64,000 nucleotides of DNA from Myoxocephalus aenaeus (lineage: Eukaryota; Chordata; Actinopteri; Perciformes; Cottidae), in NCBI GenBank assembly GCA_038501785.1, contig JBAMJR010000195.1:4044501-4108500 (forward strand), given 5' to 3'. A program made the translations under genes and the position numbers. The notes below the pieces were generated by a model. The model searched no databases. It saw only the letters and a program-made list of their open reading frames with translations, and had not been told where the DNA came from. Each line of letters begins with the position of its first letter. Within the stretch, counting starts at the first letter, position 1. Below are positions 1 through 13,173 of this stretch, piece after piece.

Positions 1-689
1 GTGAAATAAAAGCAAAATGTGCATGTTTGCCACACCATTTCCTTTGGGCAGGCACAATATGCAGCGCCATTAAGAGAACAGCTCACCACGGGTAATGGAA
101 TCTGTGATGAATTATACAACCAGGAATAAGTACTGTCAATCAGTTAGAAGTAAGGATTAATAGCTAACAAGGCTGCCCTCATTGCCGTTATACTATTTCT
201 ATATTTTGTTTCTATATTTATATGATATCTGCATATTTTCCTCCAACAACATTAATTTAAAAATCTGATTTCTGTCTCCCCTTCCTCTCTGCTAAGTGTC
301 AGTACAAACAAAGCACTTAGAGCGCGGGACTAAAGCATTGCAGTGTGGAATTTCAGCTCTCAGCGTAATGACTCTCAGAGGCTGAAGCGGCTCATACAGG
401 GAAGGGCTCTTTCTGGTTTGCAGTCATATGAAATGTCATCTGGAATTTGACAAGATATGAAGAAGCAATCCCTTTTGAGAGCTCCACTGAACCGCACATT
501 TTCTTATATTGTTCTCTTGTTATAATCAAGCCCTTACGGGTGACCCGTGTCATTGTGTGATAAAACTAATTATTTGCCAAAGAATTATTGTGGACAGTGT
601 GCTGTCTCGAGGTCATAATAGCTGGTAGCCTTCGTATACTATGAAACAGATTATACTGTGTCACTGGCCAAGAATGTGCACTGTTATAG

Positions 690-722
690 TGCTTGGCTGT
701 GTGTAGATCACACAGCCAAGCA
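690..722. repeat. Perfect 14-bp inverted repeat (hairpin)
   Basis: The arms are 690-703 (beginning TGCTTGGCTG) and 709-722, separated by the 5-base loop TAGAT. They are perfectly complementary. No terminator-like U tract follows and no gene ends here. Confidence 0.8.
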
Positions 723-1770
723 GTTGTCATGTTTTTATTGATTTTTATCAGCTCTAAATTGCCATTTTAAAAATGTAAAAAAACTGTAAAAACAAACAAA
801 CTTCACGTGGCACTTTTTCTCACACATCTGTCCACACATTGACTATTATTCACAGTTATCATGGGTGTGCACACATCTGGCTCATGTTTTTGTCGCAAGT
901 CTTTTTAGAGCACTCCCGTAGGCTCTCACAATGTGAATGTGGCTCCAAAAGCAAGGTTAAAAAAAGCTCTCCAGTATCACAGTTACACTAACTTGAGCTA
1001 GATTCTTTATTTTGAATGAGTTTTTACCTTTTCAAAGGAAATATCAGTAGCTTTGACTTGTCCATTCTCTTCCATCCCTGTTGTTACTGCAGGCTGTGGT
1101 TCAATCTAATTAGAGTTACCCAACAACTAGAATGGTGAAATGTTCCTTTTCTACCTTTTGAAGTCTTGCTCACATTTGTGCTTTACATTTGAGCAGGAGC
1201 TTGAGCCCTGATCACATATTAATATCATATCATTGCTTGCTATTTCTTTAATAAATGCATCCGTAGCATTCTCTTCCTAGTTCACAGAGCAAAGATCAAT
1301 AGTTTCCAGTGTTCAAACCATTAATGTTTTATTATTTTATTGTATTTGTTTAAATAATGTATTCTTCATGCCCTCACAAACTATCCTGGCCCCTGAGAAG
1401 AATACATATACAGCAGGAAATAAGCAAAAAAACAAACACCCCCAAAAAAAAGCAGGCCAGTCGAGGCTTGAGCGTTGCATTACAGCTGTTGAGAGGTTCG
1501 GTGGCACAGCTGGATTGGGTTTGCATCTAAAGGCTTCTTTTGCCCAGCACATTGACATTTCCATGGTTGCACAGTTTGAGCTCCAGGGCATTCTACACGA
1601 GGACGATGGTCCAGCTTCCACTTTAGTTCAAACAATATGCATCCACTGCAGCTGCAGTCACTGTTGCGTACTGAGCGATACATTTGTGAATACCTCCGTT
1701 ATAATCAGATAACTGTGCAACTCACATTGTCAAATTGAGATTCTACTGACATTGCAAGCTTATGCTGTCC

Positions 1771-1820
<50 letters not shown>

Positions 1821-1832
1821 GTGTGCGTGTGT
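1771..1832. repeat. (GT)n microsatellite
   Basis: About 30 GT units, with two GC interruptions near the 3' end. Confidence 0.97.
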
Positions 1833-4287
1833 CAAGGATGTGGTTAACACGGGAAGTATACTGGTACTCTTTTAACTTCAGAACGCCTTCAGAATGTATT
1901 CAGGCATCTTACGTTTCCCAAAATTCAAGTTAAATGGAGACTCACCAGGAGAAAGAAATTCTACCACAAAACAGCTTGACACATCAGCAGTTTTCTACTT
2001 CTTTCGTATGGTGCTGCAAAAAAAATCTCACTTTCACGCCATTCATGATGTGAACTGAACTGAAACCACATGCTACACATGACATATTCACCACATGCGA
2101 GGATCAAGTTGTTAATTACGTTAACATTCTGAGTGGTATGTTTAGTACAGGATGAGCCAGCATAAATAGTGCATACTATGTAACCATGAAAATACAAGTT
2201 TACTTTTCTTTGTCCTCTCTGGCAGCATGTTTATGGGACTGTCTCACCCGGCATTGTAGAAACTGATCATTTTGCAAAGGCTTACACAGTGGGAGTGAAT
2301 CCCTTACCATCAAAGTAGCCCCAGAGTCCATTAAGAGGAAAACAGATGGGTGAGATGAAGATAGAAACATAATTGATGGAAATAAATGTGCATAATACTT
2401 TTAATCTTGACAGACCAAATATACACAGATATATTCTTAATTGACTTTTGTCCTATCAATGATGCTTCACTGAAAAAGTGCTCCATTGTTCTAGAGCTAT
2501 TGCACTGGAGCAAGGCCGAGTTACATTTTCATTAGCGCAACCATTAATCACTAGGAAAAGAAACGGGCTTTAGCCTTAACATTTTATTTTCGCTTTGTGG
2601 TACGTGTGGCATCAGCATGCAGAGGCTAACGTAGGATGACATGGTCCCTTGTGATGAAGGTGGAAATCTGCAATGCAAATCTATCCACCTTATGTTAACT
2701 TATAGGTTCAGGCTTTGCAGGCGGTCGGTCAAAAGGACCACGGGCGTAAGAAAAATAGTCTGGTCATTGGCGCCTGCATCCCCTTTTAAAAGCATTACTG
2801 ACAGTGGTAATGGAGGGGAGAGTCGGAAGCACCTTTCCTTATTGTTCTCTTATTAAACGTGCAGAGTTCCAAGGGCACACACACACACAGACACACACAC
2901 ACGTCAAATGATGTGTTTTTTTTTAAGTCAAATTCACATTTGTTGACATACTGAATGTTGGCAGTCACCGTTTTTTTTCATGAGTAATGATGCACTCGTT
3001 TGTGGGGTGACACCTGGGATGGCAGCTCCGGCACCGCTGCACGAATGCTTGTGTCTGTAGGAAGAGCAAAGCACTGTGGGCGCACGCTCTGGTTAAAGGC
3101 GCTGGGTATTTAAAATACCATATAGTATTACCTCAAAATAGCTTATTTATTGTTCTGTTTATTTATAAATGGTGAAGTGGCTGTCAGGTTGTTTCTCTTT
3201 TGTTTAAATGCAACCTGAACAATTAACTAATACAATTGTATATGTTCTAAATTTGCTCAAACGAGCAACAAAACCAGCCTTTAAATGTTTGCAAAAACTG
3301 ATATTTTTTTCAAATAATTGTTTCCAGTTGCAACATTATGAAAGCAAACACAATTATGACCAAACAGGATTCTTTGTTCATGCCTGCTACAGGTCAAATT
3401 CTGCAGTCAAATATATTTGATGCTCCATGTGCCCTATATCAACCCCCAAAACAATAACCAGACATATCACTTTGAGACATAGCGTGAACAAAAAGGAGGA
3501 AAAAAAAATACATGAAAAACTAAACCCAGGTCTTTGTGTGACCATTCATGTTGAATGCACTCAGACCGAACAGTAGTTCTACTGAGCGCTTGAAGGTATC
3601 ACCAGTCATCAGGTGCTAAGTTACAGAACCCCACCAGGGGCAGTTTCAATCAGCGCTTTGATGATTCCAAAAAAGCTATTGAAAGGTTCCACTACCTGCA
3701 GCAACACAAAGCCAGGTATTGCTGTTCTCCCCGTGCGGCTTGTTGAAGCCAGAAATGCTCGAAACGAAGTATTCTGTTTCTGGGCTCGTGGCGAATACAA
3801 ATAAATAAATGAAAAACAGATCCATGATTACTCGATTTGTACAGGTGATATACTCGATGTGAAGAATACACACTCACCCCGGCGTATTTGTTATCTGACA
3901 GTACGCCGCTTCTTAAATCCTCTCTCAGCTGTGTGCTTCCTTTGACTATTTCCACCTTGTTAACTGGGTAGCAGACCGTCTGCAGAGATGGATAAGGTTG
4001 AATACAATATATCAGAAGCGTGAACATTTCAGGGGCTGTTTGAGAAAGCAACGTCAGAAAGAGTTCATGCGTTGAATAGTGTTTCAGTGTGTGCTTGATA
4101 AGCATAAGTCTAAAATCAAAGTGCTGCAAGTGGGTGATAAGCCTTACATTTGGCTGTAGCTCCCTATAAAGCCTGTGCCTTTTGATGCTGTGTCCTCCGT
4201 GCATTTAACATGTTTGTCATCCTAACCGTGTACATTTCTTTCAGCTCGTGGGTTATTATTGGTCGCAGAGTATCATGACTGTGCTTT

Positions 4288-4343
4288 GTACTGAGGTGTA
4301 CAATGTAACGCCCCCTGTGGCGTTACATTGTACACCTCAGTAC
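4288..4343. repeat. Perfect 25-bp inverted repeat with 6-base loop
   Basis: The left arm 4288-4312 begins GTACTGAGGTGTACAATG. The right arm 4319-4343 is its exact reverse complement, and the loop is CCCTGT. No target duplication or transposon ends are visible around it, so it looks like a local fold-back duplication, not an inserted element. Confidence 0.9.
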
Positions 4344-6454
4344 TACAAGTACCTGGCCAAAGTTTTACCAAGCAGGCCCAACTCTGTGACACCCGCGATG
4401 CCTCGGTGACGAGCCACCTCTAATTGAAGAAAGTTTTCCCGATGCGAGCGGTGCCCTTGGCTCAGCATTGCAAACTGGACGTTTTATTCCCTCAAGGGAA
4501 AAGCTAAGGTTTTGATAATAACTGTTCCTTTTCCATTCTCCCTGTATTTATATCTGGTTAAGCCAAAATGTCAACTCGCTGCACAGGTGTTCAAGATGTC
4601 TGGTTGTGATAATAGGGTCCGGGTTATTTCATTTGGTTCATCGTTTAGATAAAATAACGTTATCAGATGAAAGCATAGTTGAAAGATCAGCGTGTTTTTA
4701 ATACCGCCAGGGTATGCATTTGATTATAACCATTTGCAATTTGCCCAACTCTGTGAATCTGTGCATGCATCTCTCCAGCTGGGAGCTTGTTTGTGTCTTT
4801 CGGCTTGTCTGCCTCACTGTCGGAAACAGTCATTGACTCGGAAACAATTACCCTTATGACTTGAATATAATTCAATTAATTTCCTTCATTTCACAAGTAA
4901 TAACGCATAACAGGGTTCCTATGAAAGACATAAGGTTTTCACAAGAGAATACCATTGCCGTCGGCTTCTATTTTTCTGCTTTCTTGGAGACGCAGTTCCA
5001 TGAAAGTCCTTAATCTTCTCCACTCATTTGAGATGATTTATGGGTTTGTAGTGAGGCCTTACTTTGTTTATCAAAATGTCCGGTGAAGAGCGGGATGACA
5101 AAATGAGCGCTCTCCGAGTCTTCGCGTGTGTTCGTCCTCTTCCCCTGTCTCCCCCTTTCAAAGTGTTTTTCTGCTGCCATTCACAACCGTGATGATTAAA
5201 TGGGTGGAGGAAAGAGAATGCGCCTCACACATCCTGTTTAAATTCGACATGTATTTAATAGTACGCCACAACCCCACAGCAGACAACTTGACACCTCTAA
5301 TCTACATCTGGATGACATTTGCTGTTATGTCAAGATTCCTATACCACCTGAATATTATAATACGAGTCTATATAAAACAATGCTATTCAGGGATTTGTGA
5401 CAGTATTTGACGAAATGCAAAAAAAAAAAAATCCATCTGCTCCCTCTTCCCCTGAAATCTGCCTTTTCCGCTTATCAAAATGATCCTTTGGTATGTCATT
5501 TTCTCCAGGATAAGATCCGAGCCGAGGTGATGATGTCCCCCAGTTTTTTACAGTTTCGCTATCAGGCGTGTCCTTGTTGGAAAGAATCCTGCAGAGGATT
5601 CCTAATTGTTCCCCTTCCTTGAGCATTACAGGACTGATTCCACTACTTCCTCGGGGCTAGTCTTTTTCTCTGATAATGAAGGGTCTCTGTAATGTTTTCA
5701 GCAGTTAGGTCAAGCTTATACTGCACCCAGCGCTTCAGGAGATGTCGAGATCTCACAGAAACAAATGGATCAAGAAGGAATTACCCAAAAGGTGATTTCC
5801 TTTTCTTTTTTCTTTTACTTTTGGCTCTCGGACAGCAATGTGGCAGCGACGCATTGAACATGTTTGACATTTTGAAACACGCCTGATCCAGTCAGGGCTG
5901 CTTTGTACGTGACGCTCATTTCTAAATGGCAGTACAGTGCTGCTGCTGCAGCAATGTCTCTCTATAAACTTTGTTTTGAAAGGAGAGGCTTTTAGCTCCA
6001 GAGTGATATTTTATCAATACGGTTGTTTCATAAAGACTAATGATAAAATGACAACGATCATCAGTTTTTTGTCTGTTCTGACTCAGTGTCTGAGTGCCGG
6101 CTGTATCAATGCTCTTTGTGAGGACAAATATGTATAATCTAACCAAGCTTTTCACTGAGTACCAATTATTGGATATTTGCATTATTGATCAAATCTATTG
6201 AAGTGCTTTTTGGATTAAAATCGCCTCTGTTAAATCTATAATTCGAGTCAGTATAATTAGACCTGTTGATGATATTATTCATTTTTAAATGTTTTAATTT
6301 TTAAAACAGTTTCTTCAAGGGTACACAGGCTTTATGTTATGTGTGGCAGGAGAGACATTTGTTCATTTGTGATGAAAAATACTTTTTGTAAAGACGGTTG
6401 CAATCTAGTTGAAGGCTATGGGGAGGTATAATATACTCAACAATATATTCAGCT

Positions 6455-6660
6455 TGCTACTAGCTCCCCGCTACTGCTGCTACTGCCCGCGTCCCCTCTG
6501 CCCAAGTCAGGTGTCGAGCCGGGCCTGGTCCCACTACCTTCGGTGGTTGTCGGGGAGCTAGCAGTAGTTAGCAGGGAAGTGGCGGAGCGCTAGCAGGAGC
6601 CCCAGCTGGGTACAGCGGGGAGCTAACGGGGACACTGACAGAAGGTAGTAGCGGCTCGTA
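6455..6660. repeat. GC-rich patch with nested short inverted repeats
   Basis: TAGCTCCCCG at 6461-6470 recurs in reverse complement at about 6551-6560 and 6616-6625. ACTACCTTC near 6533 pairs with GAAGGTAGT near 6641. The patch is clearly GC-richer than its surroundings. It may be an old palindromic repeat, but I cannot name a family and no target duplication is evident. Confidence 0.35.
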
Positions 6661-9600
6661 ACCCGACTTTTACGGTAGTTAGTTAATATAGGCATTTTTT
6701 TTTTCAGCACTGACACACACAAAGTATAACATGTCAATTGCAACAATTAGAACAAATATTTGAGAGACTTGTTTCATATTACCCGTAAACACAATCCATA
6801 GACCCATTTAAACGAGGCAATCCATTAACCATAGAGCTAGAAAGTCTCCGCTACCACTGAAACCTCTTAATCAAATGTATTACCTGCACTCTTCAGCAGA
6901 TCCTTTACAGTTGGGCCATACCATCGCCCCTATAAGTTTGTCTTTCACTACCACAGCACACACATGCTATTCTCCCTTGAACTCATTCCAGTGGGTAGAT
7001 TCTGTGTAGACACCAGTATTTCTCAAGCCACTCTCGTCACATGATTTAAAGACAGCGCGGGCATTTCTTCTCCAGTATGAATAGAAGGGAAGCCTTCTTG
7101 TTTCCAAGTGAGAGGAGTGAATGAGAGCTGAACAGCAGCTTTCAGCACGGCCCTCAATGTGTCAAAGTGTACATAACATATAAATGCAGAGCTACGCGGT
7201 TTATGTGCAGTGCACAGAGAGAGAAAAACAGTGGGGCATCGAGGTTTGTGTTTATTTCTTTATTTATGTGTATCTGCAAAAGAAGAAAAAAGTGCAACGA
7301 TGAGTGGGTTAGGGTGAAGGTGAAGAAATAGTGCAGTTGGATGTAGTTGCTCACCTGGGGATTGGGTCAGGTGCAGAGACAGAGGCCAGGGAGAGGTACT
7401 GTATGTGGGATCGCTGAGTAGGAGGATGTGTGAATGTCACTGTATTGTTTAATATGGAGGCCGTTGCTAGGATACGCGGGAAGGCTCTTGGAGCGCGCAC
7501 ACAATTTGTCGACTGGATTTGGCATCAAGAAAATTAGAGCCAATGATTATTGTGTAAGAGAAAACTACCAAGCGTTGGCAATTCTGTGATCGCGAGGCCC
7601 GCTTGCAAAATCAGCAGTTTTAGCACCCCAAAAAAAACAAAAACATGTACTGTACATTGTAAAAGCCTTGCAAATGTGACCACCCTTGCACTTTTCACAC
7701 AGAAAGAAACCCCTTCCAAGTGTTGACTACAACCTTCGGGCCACCAACACTTGTGGATACGAGCCACAGTGTGACTGTAAAAATCCGACTGAACGGGCGT
7801 GTGAATTACACAAATATGTAACTTTTCTCGCTCTCTGAAGGAGAAGCGAGTCTGACACAGCAGAACACACTGCAACGTGTCAAAAGAAGAAATCACTACA
7901 CACAACCTTATCAGCTCTGTGTATGCATAATTTAAAGGAGAGATGTTCAGTAATTGGCAAGGTTTAAATATCTTGAGCTATGGTAATTGAATAGTCTCCC
8001 CACTAATGGAAATGTGTCAGACATGCTCTTACACCCAGCAGACCGCAGACATTGAGTGACGGAGCACCAGGGCAAGGGAGTGAGACATGGAAAGAAGCGG
8101 AAAGGAAATTCTGTCTTATTATTTGCTTGACTGTAGAAAAGAAGATATCACGATGAGAGAGTGGCTGGGTCATGTTGTTTGGCTGCCATCAAGCTGCATG
8201 GAATTATTCCATCTCTTTCTTCTAATATTTATCCTACAATAAACCCACTGTTAGCTCCAGGGCTATCCGAGTCCTGTTGGTTATGTTCTCATCATAACCC
8301 TCGTGGCTGTGTAGTTAGGTCTGACTGCAAACTGAGGAAAGCCGCTCTCATTCTTTCCAGTGGGAGTTATCTTTCTCAAATGAAAAAGCCATTTTTTTTT
8401 AAGATACTTGGCTAATCTGACAGAGCTGTAGTAGCAACATGTCAATCCATATCTGAAGCTGTGATTTGGGAACTACAACACTGATAATGTGTTTTTTTAT
8501 TTATTACTGGCAAACAAAGTCAAACGCTTTGACTTGACCCCAGTTTGAGTTCCTCCTTCTCTTCATCCTCAGCAAAATATCATAATTACTACTTAATGTG
8601 TTCAAGTCGAGAAACGTATTTTACATCGGTTGTCTGGTGACAGTTTGAAACGGCTATTATCTGCTGCCTCATAGCTACATGCCTACAAACCACCAGCCAT
8701 CATAATCATTTCTGGTAAAAGAGTTTGCCAGTAACATTGCATTCCAGGGTTCTTTCTTACGGTGTCTATCTCTGTGAGGAGTATTGGCTTTGTACTTATT
8801 TATTATAAAACATCGTACTGACCAGTCTATTTTCACCGTGACAGCATAAGAAAAGAGGCACATCATGCATTGTTTTCAGGGTTGCTAGCTCCATCTTCCT
8901 GCAAGCCAACAGCTTATCTTGTTCTATTAACAATGCCAGAGAGAGGTATCTGAACGCCTGGCAACTCCATTTCAACTGAGTTTCAAGTCCTCACTCTTTT
9001 TCAAGGAAATCATCTTTTTGCTTTTCAAAAAATACAATTATAATGTGAAGCAGGGGTGAACAACCTTGAGGAAGATTCACCATATGTCATGCTCTTGAGT
9101 CAAAATAGCAAGACTCGACAATGGCTCCTGAGTATGAGAGAACAGATTAAGCCACTAAATTGGATTAGAATGTAAAGGATGCGCGCCGATCTGCATCTGT
9201 TTTCCCGCAGATCAAAGCTACACTGTGGCAGTGAATGGGTTTGCTTGGAGGTTCTCTGCAGTACCCTCAGTACGTTCAATACATCTTGTTCTTTACAAAT
9301 CAAATTAACACATTGATCGGCCAGGAATCTGTCTAATAACAACACTGAGTCGGCCAGTAGAAAATAGTGTCATCAGTCTTTAGACGGCTGCACCACTTGC
9401 TTCTTTTGTCGTTGATGCAAATATGCTTTTGGCCTTAGAAACCCTTTGTGCTCGTAGATTTCACAGGTTGAGTAAAACATGAAATATGTGTATGCCCGTA
9501 TGCATAACTGTCGATGCAGGTCAAAGTAATCATGGATGTGCACTGCTGTGGATGACAGATTAACTTACTAACAAACACGTTTGACTTGAAAATAGGTTGA

Positions 9601-11937
9601 GATTCTCTTTATTTGCAACAGAGATATACTCGCAGTTATTTCTGAATATCATAAGTTCCCTGAATATGAACCAAAGACAGAGGAATTCTAGCTTCTAGAG
9701 GTCTTTGTTGAACAATTTGTCTTTGGTGGGGTGAAATGCAAAATGTCAGCAAACTCTCCTGTCAGACAGCAGGAGTTTGCTTCAGAATCAATGTGGTGCG
9801 AACGGTTCAAACTATTTCTGTTGTGATTGACTGGCATGTCAGCGGCAGAGCAACCATCAACAGCTGCAGAAATAACCCCACATGGGGTTATAGCTGTTTG
9901 TTTTATGGTTTGATTTTTGTGGGTCAGGATGCAGAAGGAACATTACATAGAAAGGAATATTTAACAATCTGCCAAAACTGAATATCTGGGGACACTTACT
10001 GTTGAAACCAGGACATATTCATCTATTTCAAAGTTTCCTCTGGACACCTACTGTGTCACTGAAACTGGAGACACGGGCTACATTTCAAGTTAACTGTCTA
10101 CCAGTTCCAACTGTGACACGATGTGGCGTGATGTTCGTCATGTAAGCCAATCAAACGAGTGGGCATTCCCCATTTGATCACCACGACAATGCAGTTTAGA
10201 CAGTTTTGCAGGAAAATGCCCAGATCCTGCTATAGCCGGGACATAATTGAGCATAGCTGCTTTAGCACCGGCAGATATTCTGTTTCATTCGCTCTTTGAA
10301 CCTCCGATTGCAACACTCTGCAGAATAATAGGCCCCCTGTTCTTTCTGCCTTAGTCCTCTATGCGAGTAATGAAGCCCTATATGAGCTTGGAAAAGAGGC
10401 TAGAATTTGACCGGTGGTGTCTAAATCATTACCACCAACAACAACATAATATATACTACAGTATATCATAGGGTTGCTCTATCGTATTATTCAGACCATT
10501 TGTCAGGCATTGGACAAATAATTGTGCTTCACTCTATTAAACTAAGAAATGGGGAAAGTCATTGTAGATGGAGAGCAGGAGAGATGGATTTGATGGGGGT
10601 TGGGAATAACAGTCTGACACGAAAGAAATTAATCCTCAATATCCACTGCTCCCAATGCACCTTCACAATTGCAGTCTCGGGCTGTCTAGTCCATTCATGA
10701 ATCACTGGGCCTAGGAGACACGCAGGAGAAAACCACCAGCTCTCATAAATAAAGCAACCTACTACTGTATAGTGCCAATGAGTCATCCAGGTCTGCTCTC
10801 ATTCAGTTTGGGTAAAGGGGGAAAGCATGACAAACCACCTCTAACACTCGTGAAAAGCTGCCATGGATGTATTTACTGTAAAACTTGACCTCCCCGCCCC
10901 CTGCTGTAATCGGCACATGAGCGGCGGTGGCCACCAGCGCAATGTGAAAACACGCTTTAGATATGAGAGGAGCGCTATGAAGATTAGATCAAGGAGCCAC
11001 ATTTAATTTCCTCTCATTGATCCAGGCTGGTCAGCTGGATTTTGGCTCCACCGATCGATTTGATGGATGATATGAGGTCGCATCAGACGAATACAATTTC
11101 TTATTTGAACATACAGTATATATATATATATCTCATAACATTTCTTTCCAACTCACCAGAGACGCTTCACATCAAAATGTCACTAAAATGCCACCAGGGA
11201 AATAGAGCTTTTTTCTCCTCATATGCCTCTAATGTCTGAGGGAAGAAAACACAACTGTCTTGGAGTGGTTGTTCATTATCTCCATCAAATAACACGGCTA
11301 TCAACCCAGGCCTATCTGATCATCCACAGTGTTTGAATCCCAGAGGCAGTAAATAAGTTTAGATTCAAAAGAAAATGTTGCTTCATTGTCTGTGCAGCTG
11401 AAGCTTTTTATAAGTAGCAGACATGTCATGTTGTATACCACTGTGGCAGCTTCTGTAATCTAATCAGCAAGATTTCAAAACTCAGATCTAACACTTGACG
11501 CCCAACTGTGGACAGGCTTTTTACAGTCTAAAAACAGGTTTCTGAAAAGAATGTTTGACTCTCATTCGGATGTATAAATGGTGAACAAGGCTGCAAAAGC
11601 TAATTTTAGTCAATTTAGATCTATTAATCCTATTATGTTAACAGCATTCAATGCCCTTCGTTGCATTTAGTTTAGTGTGCCAGTAAATTGTTCCAAGCGT
11701 CTTCTACGATAATCAAGATTCTTAAGACTATCAGTAGTCAGCAGATCTCATACTATAAAGATTTCCGATGGCGAGCCAATAAGACCTCATTATTCCAATA
11801 TTCTCAAGACATTAAGCACGACACCTTGGTTGACTTTGCAATACTAAACTCACTGTATCCATAAATGTTCGTCTAACTGCTCTGTGTGCTCAGTGACATG
11901 GTGAAACCTCTCACGTTTACTGGCTCAGTTACTCTGG

Positions 11938-12159
11938 CAATTCTCTTTATCCACCAGGTGTATATGTGGAACTCCTTCCTACCAGGGGACGTTTTAAAGC
12001 TAGATTGGAACTGTTTCTGAAGCGCCATCAGGCAACTTTCCTTCCAATTTTTTCATTGTTATATATATTTTTTGTTTATGGCTTGTGTTTTGCAGAGTTA
12101 GATATGTTTTCTTCGTTGCACTGTATATGCATTTTAATGTAAAAGTACATCTAGGAAGA
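11938..12159 (+). mobile_element. Probable 3' end of a LINE ORF2, interrupted by a hAT insertion
   Basis: Near 11960-12050 two frames together read like the C-terminal end of a non-LTR retrotransposon ORF2: a WNSFLP-like stretch, then RGRFKARLELFLKRH after a frameshift. This resembles the LWNSLP...SFKxRLKxxLF endings of CR1/L2-type elements. An A/T-rich tail follows, is interrupted at 12168 by the hAT element, and seems to resume after 13694, finishing in AATAAAGATGAG near 13738. The family assignment rests on this short resemblance and on the plausible tail. Confidence 0.4.
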
Positions 12160-12167
12160 GTTGCAAT
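12160..12167. repeat. 8-bp target site duplication, left copy
   Basis: GTTGCAAT lies immediately before the left CAGTGGCGG terminus and is identical to 13687-13694. Eight base pairs is the typical hAT target duplication. Confidence 0.9.
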
Positions 12168-12390
12168 CAGTGGCGGCTGGTGACATTTTTTTGTGGGGGG
12201 GCGCAGTTGGGCGGCGCGGTTTAAATAGCACTCCACAATGAGAAGAAAAGAGGTTTGGAGTAGAATATTCTAAAAAACAAAGCTTTATTTCAAGAAAACA
12301 CAGTGCTCAACACTGTCCAATAACAACTATCAACAAACTAACTTTGGGCATGAGAGGTTCAGAGCAGAATGGTTTAAGAAACATTCAATG

Positions 12391-12523
12391 TGGTGGCCAG
12401 AGCAACTTCAGGGAATACATTGACGTAGCATTCAAACTGGGGGCCCTGCAGTAAGGTGGCACTGGTGAGGTGGTCTTTGAAGGCAAAGCGTTCCCTGGTG
12501 TGTCCAAGTATGGTGTCAATAAC
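12391..12523 (-). pseudogene. hAT transposase fragment, downstream exon-like piece
   Basis: Read on the minus strand after a plausible acceptor (TTTATCTGTAG), the frame gives VIDTILGHTRERF, then a continuous stretch through SATLLQGPQFECYVNVF and a following PEVAL. This pattern (a short helix, RF, then a leucine-rich segment and a PE dipeptide) is what I know from ZMYM1-like or P52rIPK-like hAT transposases between the catalytic core and the C-terminal dimerisation domain. The frame closes soon afterwards, so the C-terminal dimerisation region is missing. It is a decayed fragment, not a host gene. Confidence 0.6.
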
Positions 12524-12687
12524 CTACAGATAAATATATAGAGAGAGACAGAGACAGACAGATAAGTTGTGGGGAAATATCTACTACAAACAGGCTTCAT
12601 ACTACAGACAAAAAACTATGTTTTGTGTGTCTTGATGGCTCAGCAACATAGACAAAAGGCCAGGAGCCACCTTGATGGCTGTAGCTA

Positions 12688-12688
<1 letters not shown>

Positions 12689-12773
<85 letters not shown>
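12689..12773. repeat. (CA)n microsatellite
   Basis: About 42 uninterrupted CA units inside the hAT element. Confidence 0.97.
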
Positions 12774-12776
<3 letters not shown>

Positions 12777-12917
12777 GGGGGTTGAATTTGTATTTTAGAT
12801 AAAGTTATAGCCTGATATGACATCCACCCAAATCTAGCAATGTCCAACATGTGTTCTGCTGTGGGAAAGATAAAACATTAAACTCTAACACAGGCATCTG
12901 CTGATTTTGACACTCAC

Positions 12918-13173
12918 TTCTGCAGCAATCCTTCAAGCTCATCTTCCTTCACAGCCCGGCGCTTCCTCGGCTGCTCAGAGCCACTGCACACGGAGCCTCC
13001 AGCTAGCAGCTCCGGTTAGCATGTAGCTTGGTGCATGTAGCTTCACTGCTTTGCTGCTGGATATTTAAATCCGGACGTTCGGGTCCCAACTCTTTCAGCC
13101 TCCTCTTGTCAACATCTGATCGTGGATTGAAAGGTGTTTCGCGTAGAGATACCACAGAGTTTTCAGTCGCCAT
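12918..13173 (-). pseudogene. hAT transposase N-terminal fragment
   Basis: The minus-strand frame opens at an ATG (13173-13171) with MATENSVVSLRETPF, then KRRLKELGPERPDLNI. The KELGxxxPDLxI segment is the signature found just before the TTF-type zinc finger of ZMYM1-like hAT transposases. The frame stops after about 50 residues. A second frame then continues as GSEQPRKRRAVKEDELEGLL and ends at a perfect GTGAGT donor (12917-12912). The zinc finger and DDE core are absent, and a frameshift or internal deletion joins the two pieces. Confidence 0.6.

Larger units (their letters stand above)
1..11937. other. Intronic sequence upstream of the first visible pcdh1 exon, no gene seen
   Basis: I find no convincing exon, tRNA or rRNA in this stretch. 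Open frames are short and lack coding character. It holds a (GT)n microsatellite near 1.8 kb, two short hairpins (690-722 and 4288-4343), a GC-richer patch with short inverted repeats (about 6455-6660) and otherwise unique AT-rich sequence. It is read as intron because the next feature on the + strand is an internal protocadherin exon whose ectodomain-coding exon has to lie further upstream. Conserved enhancers could be present but cannot be recognised without alignment. Confidence 0.6.

Noticed and set aside
3692..4204. 170-codon open frame on the minus strand
   Set aside because: No recognisable motif, no splice context, and histidine/tyrosine-rich composition expected from AT-rich random sequence.
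12569..12850. Open frames coding poly-(Thr-His) or poly-(Cys-Val)
   Set aside because: They are translations of the (CA)n/(GT)n microsatellite. The same applies near 1.8, 23.5, 24.3, 32.2, 38.5 and 50.8 kb.
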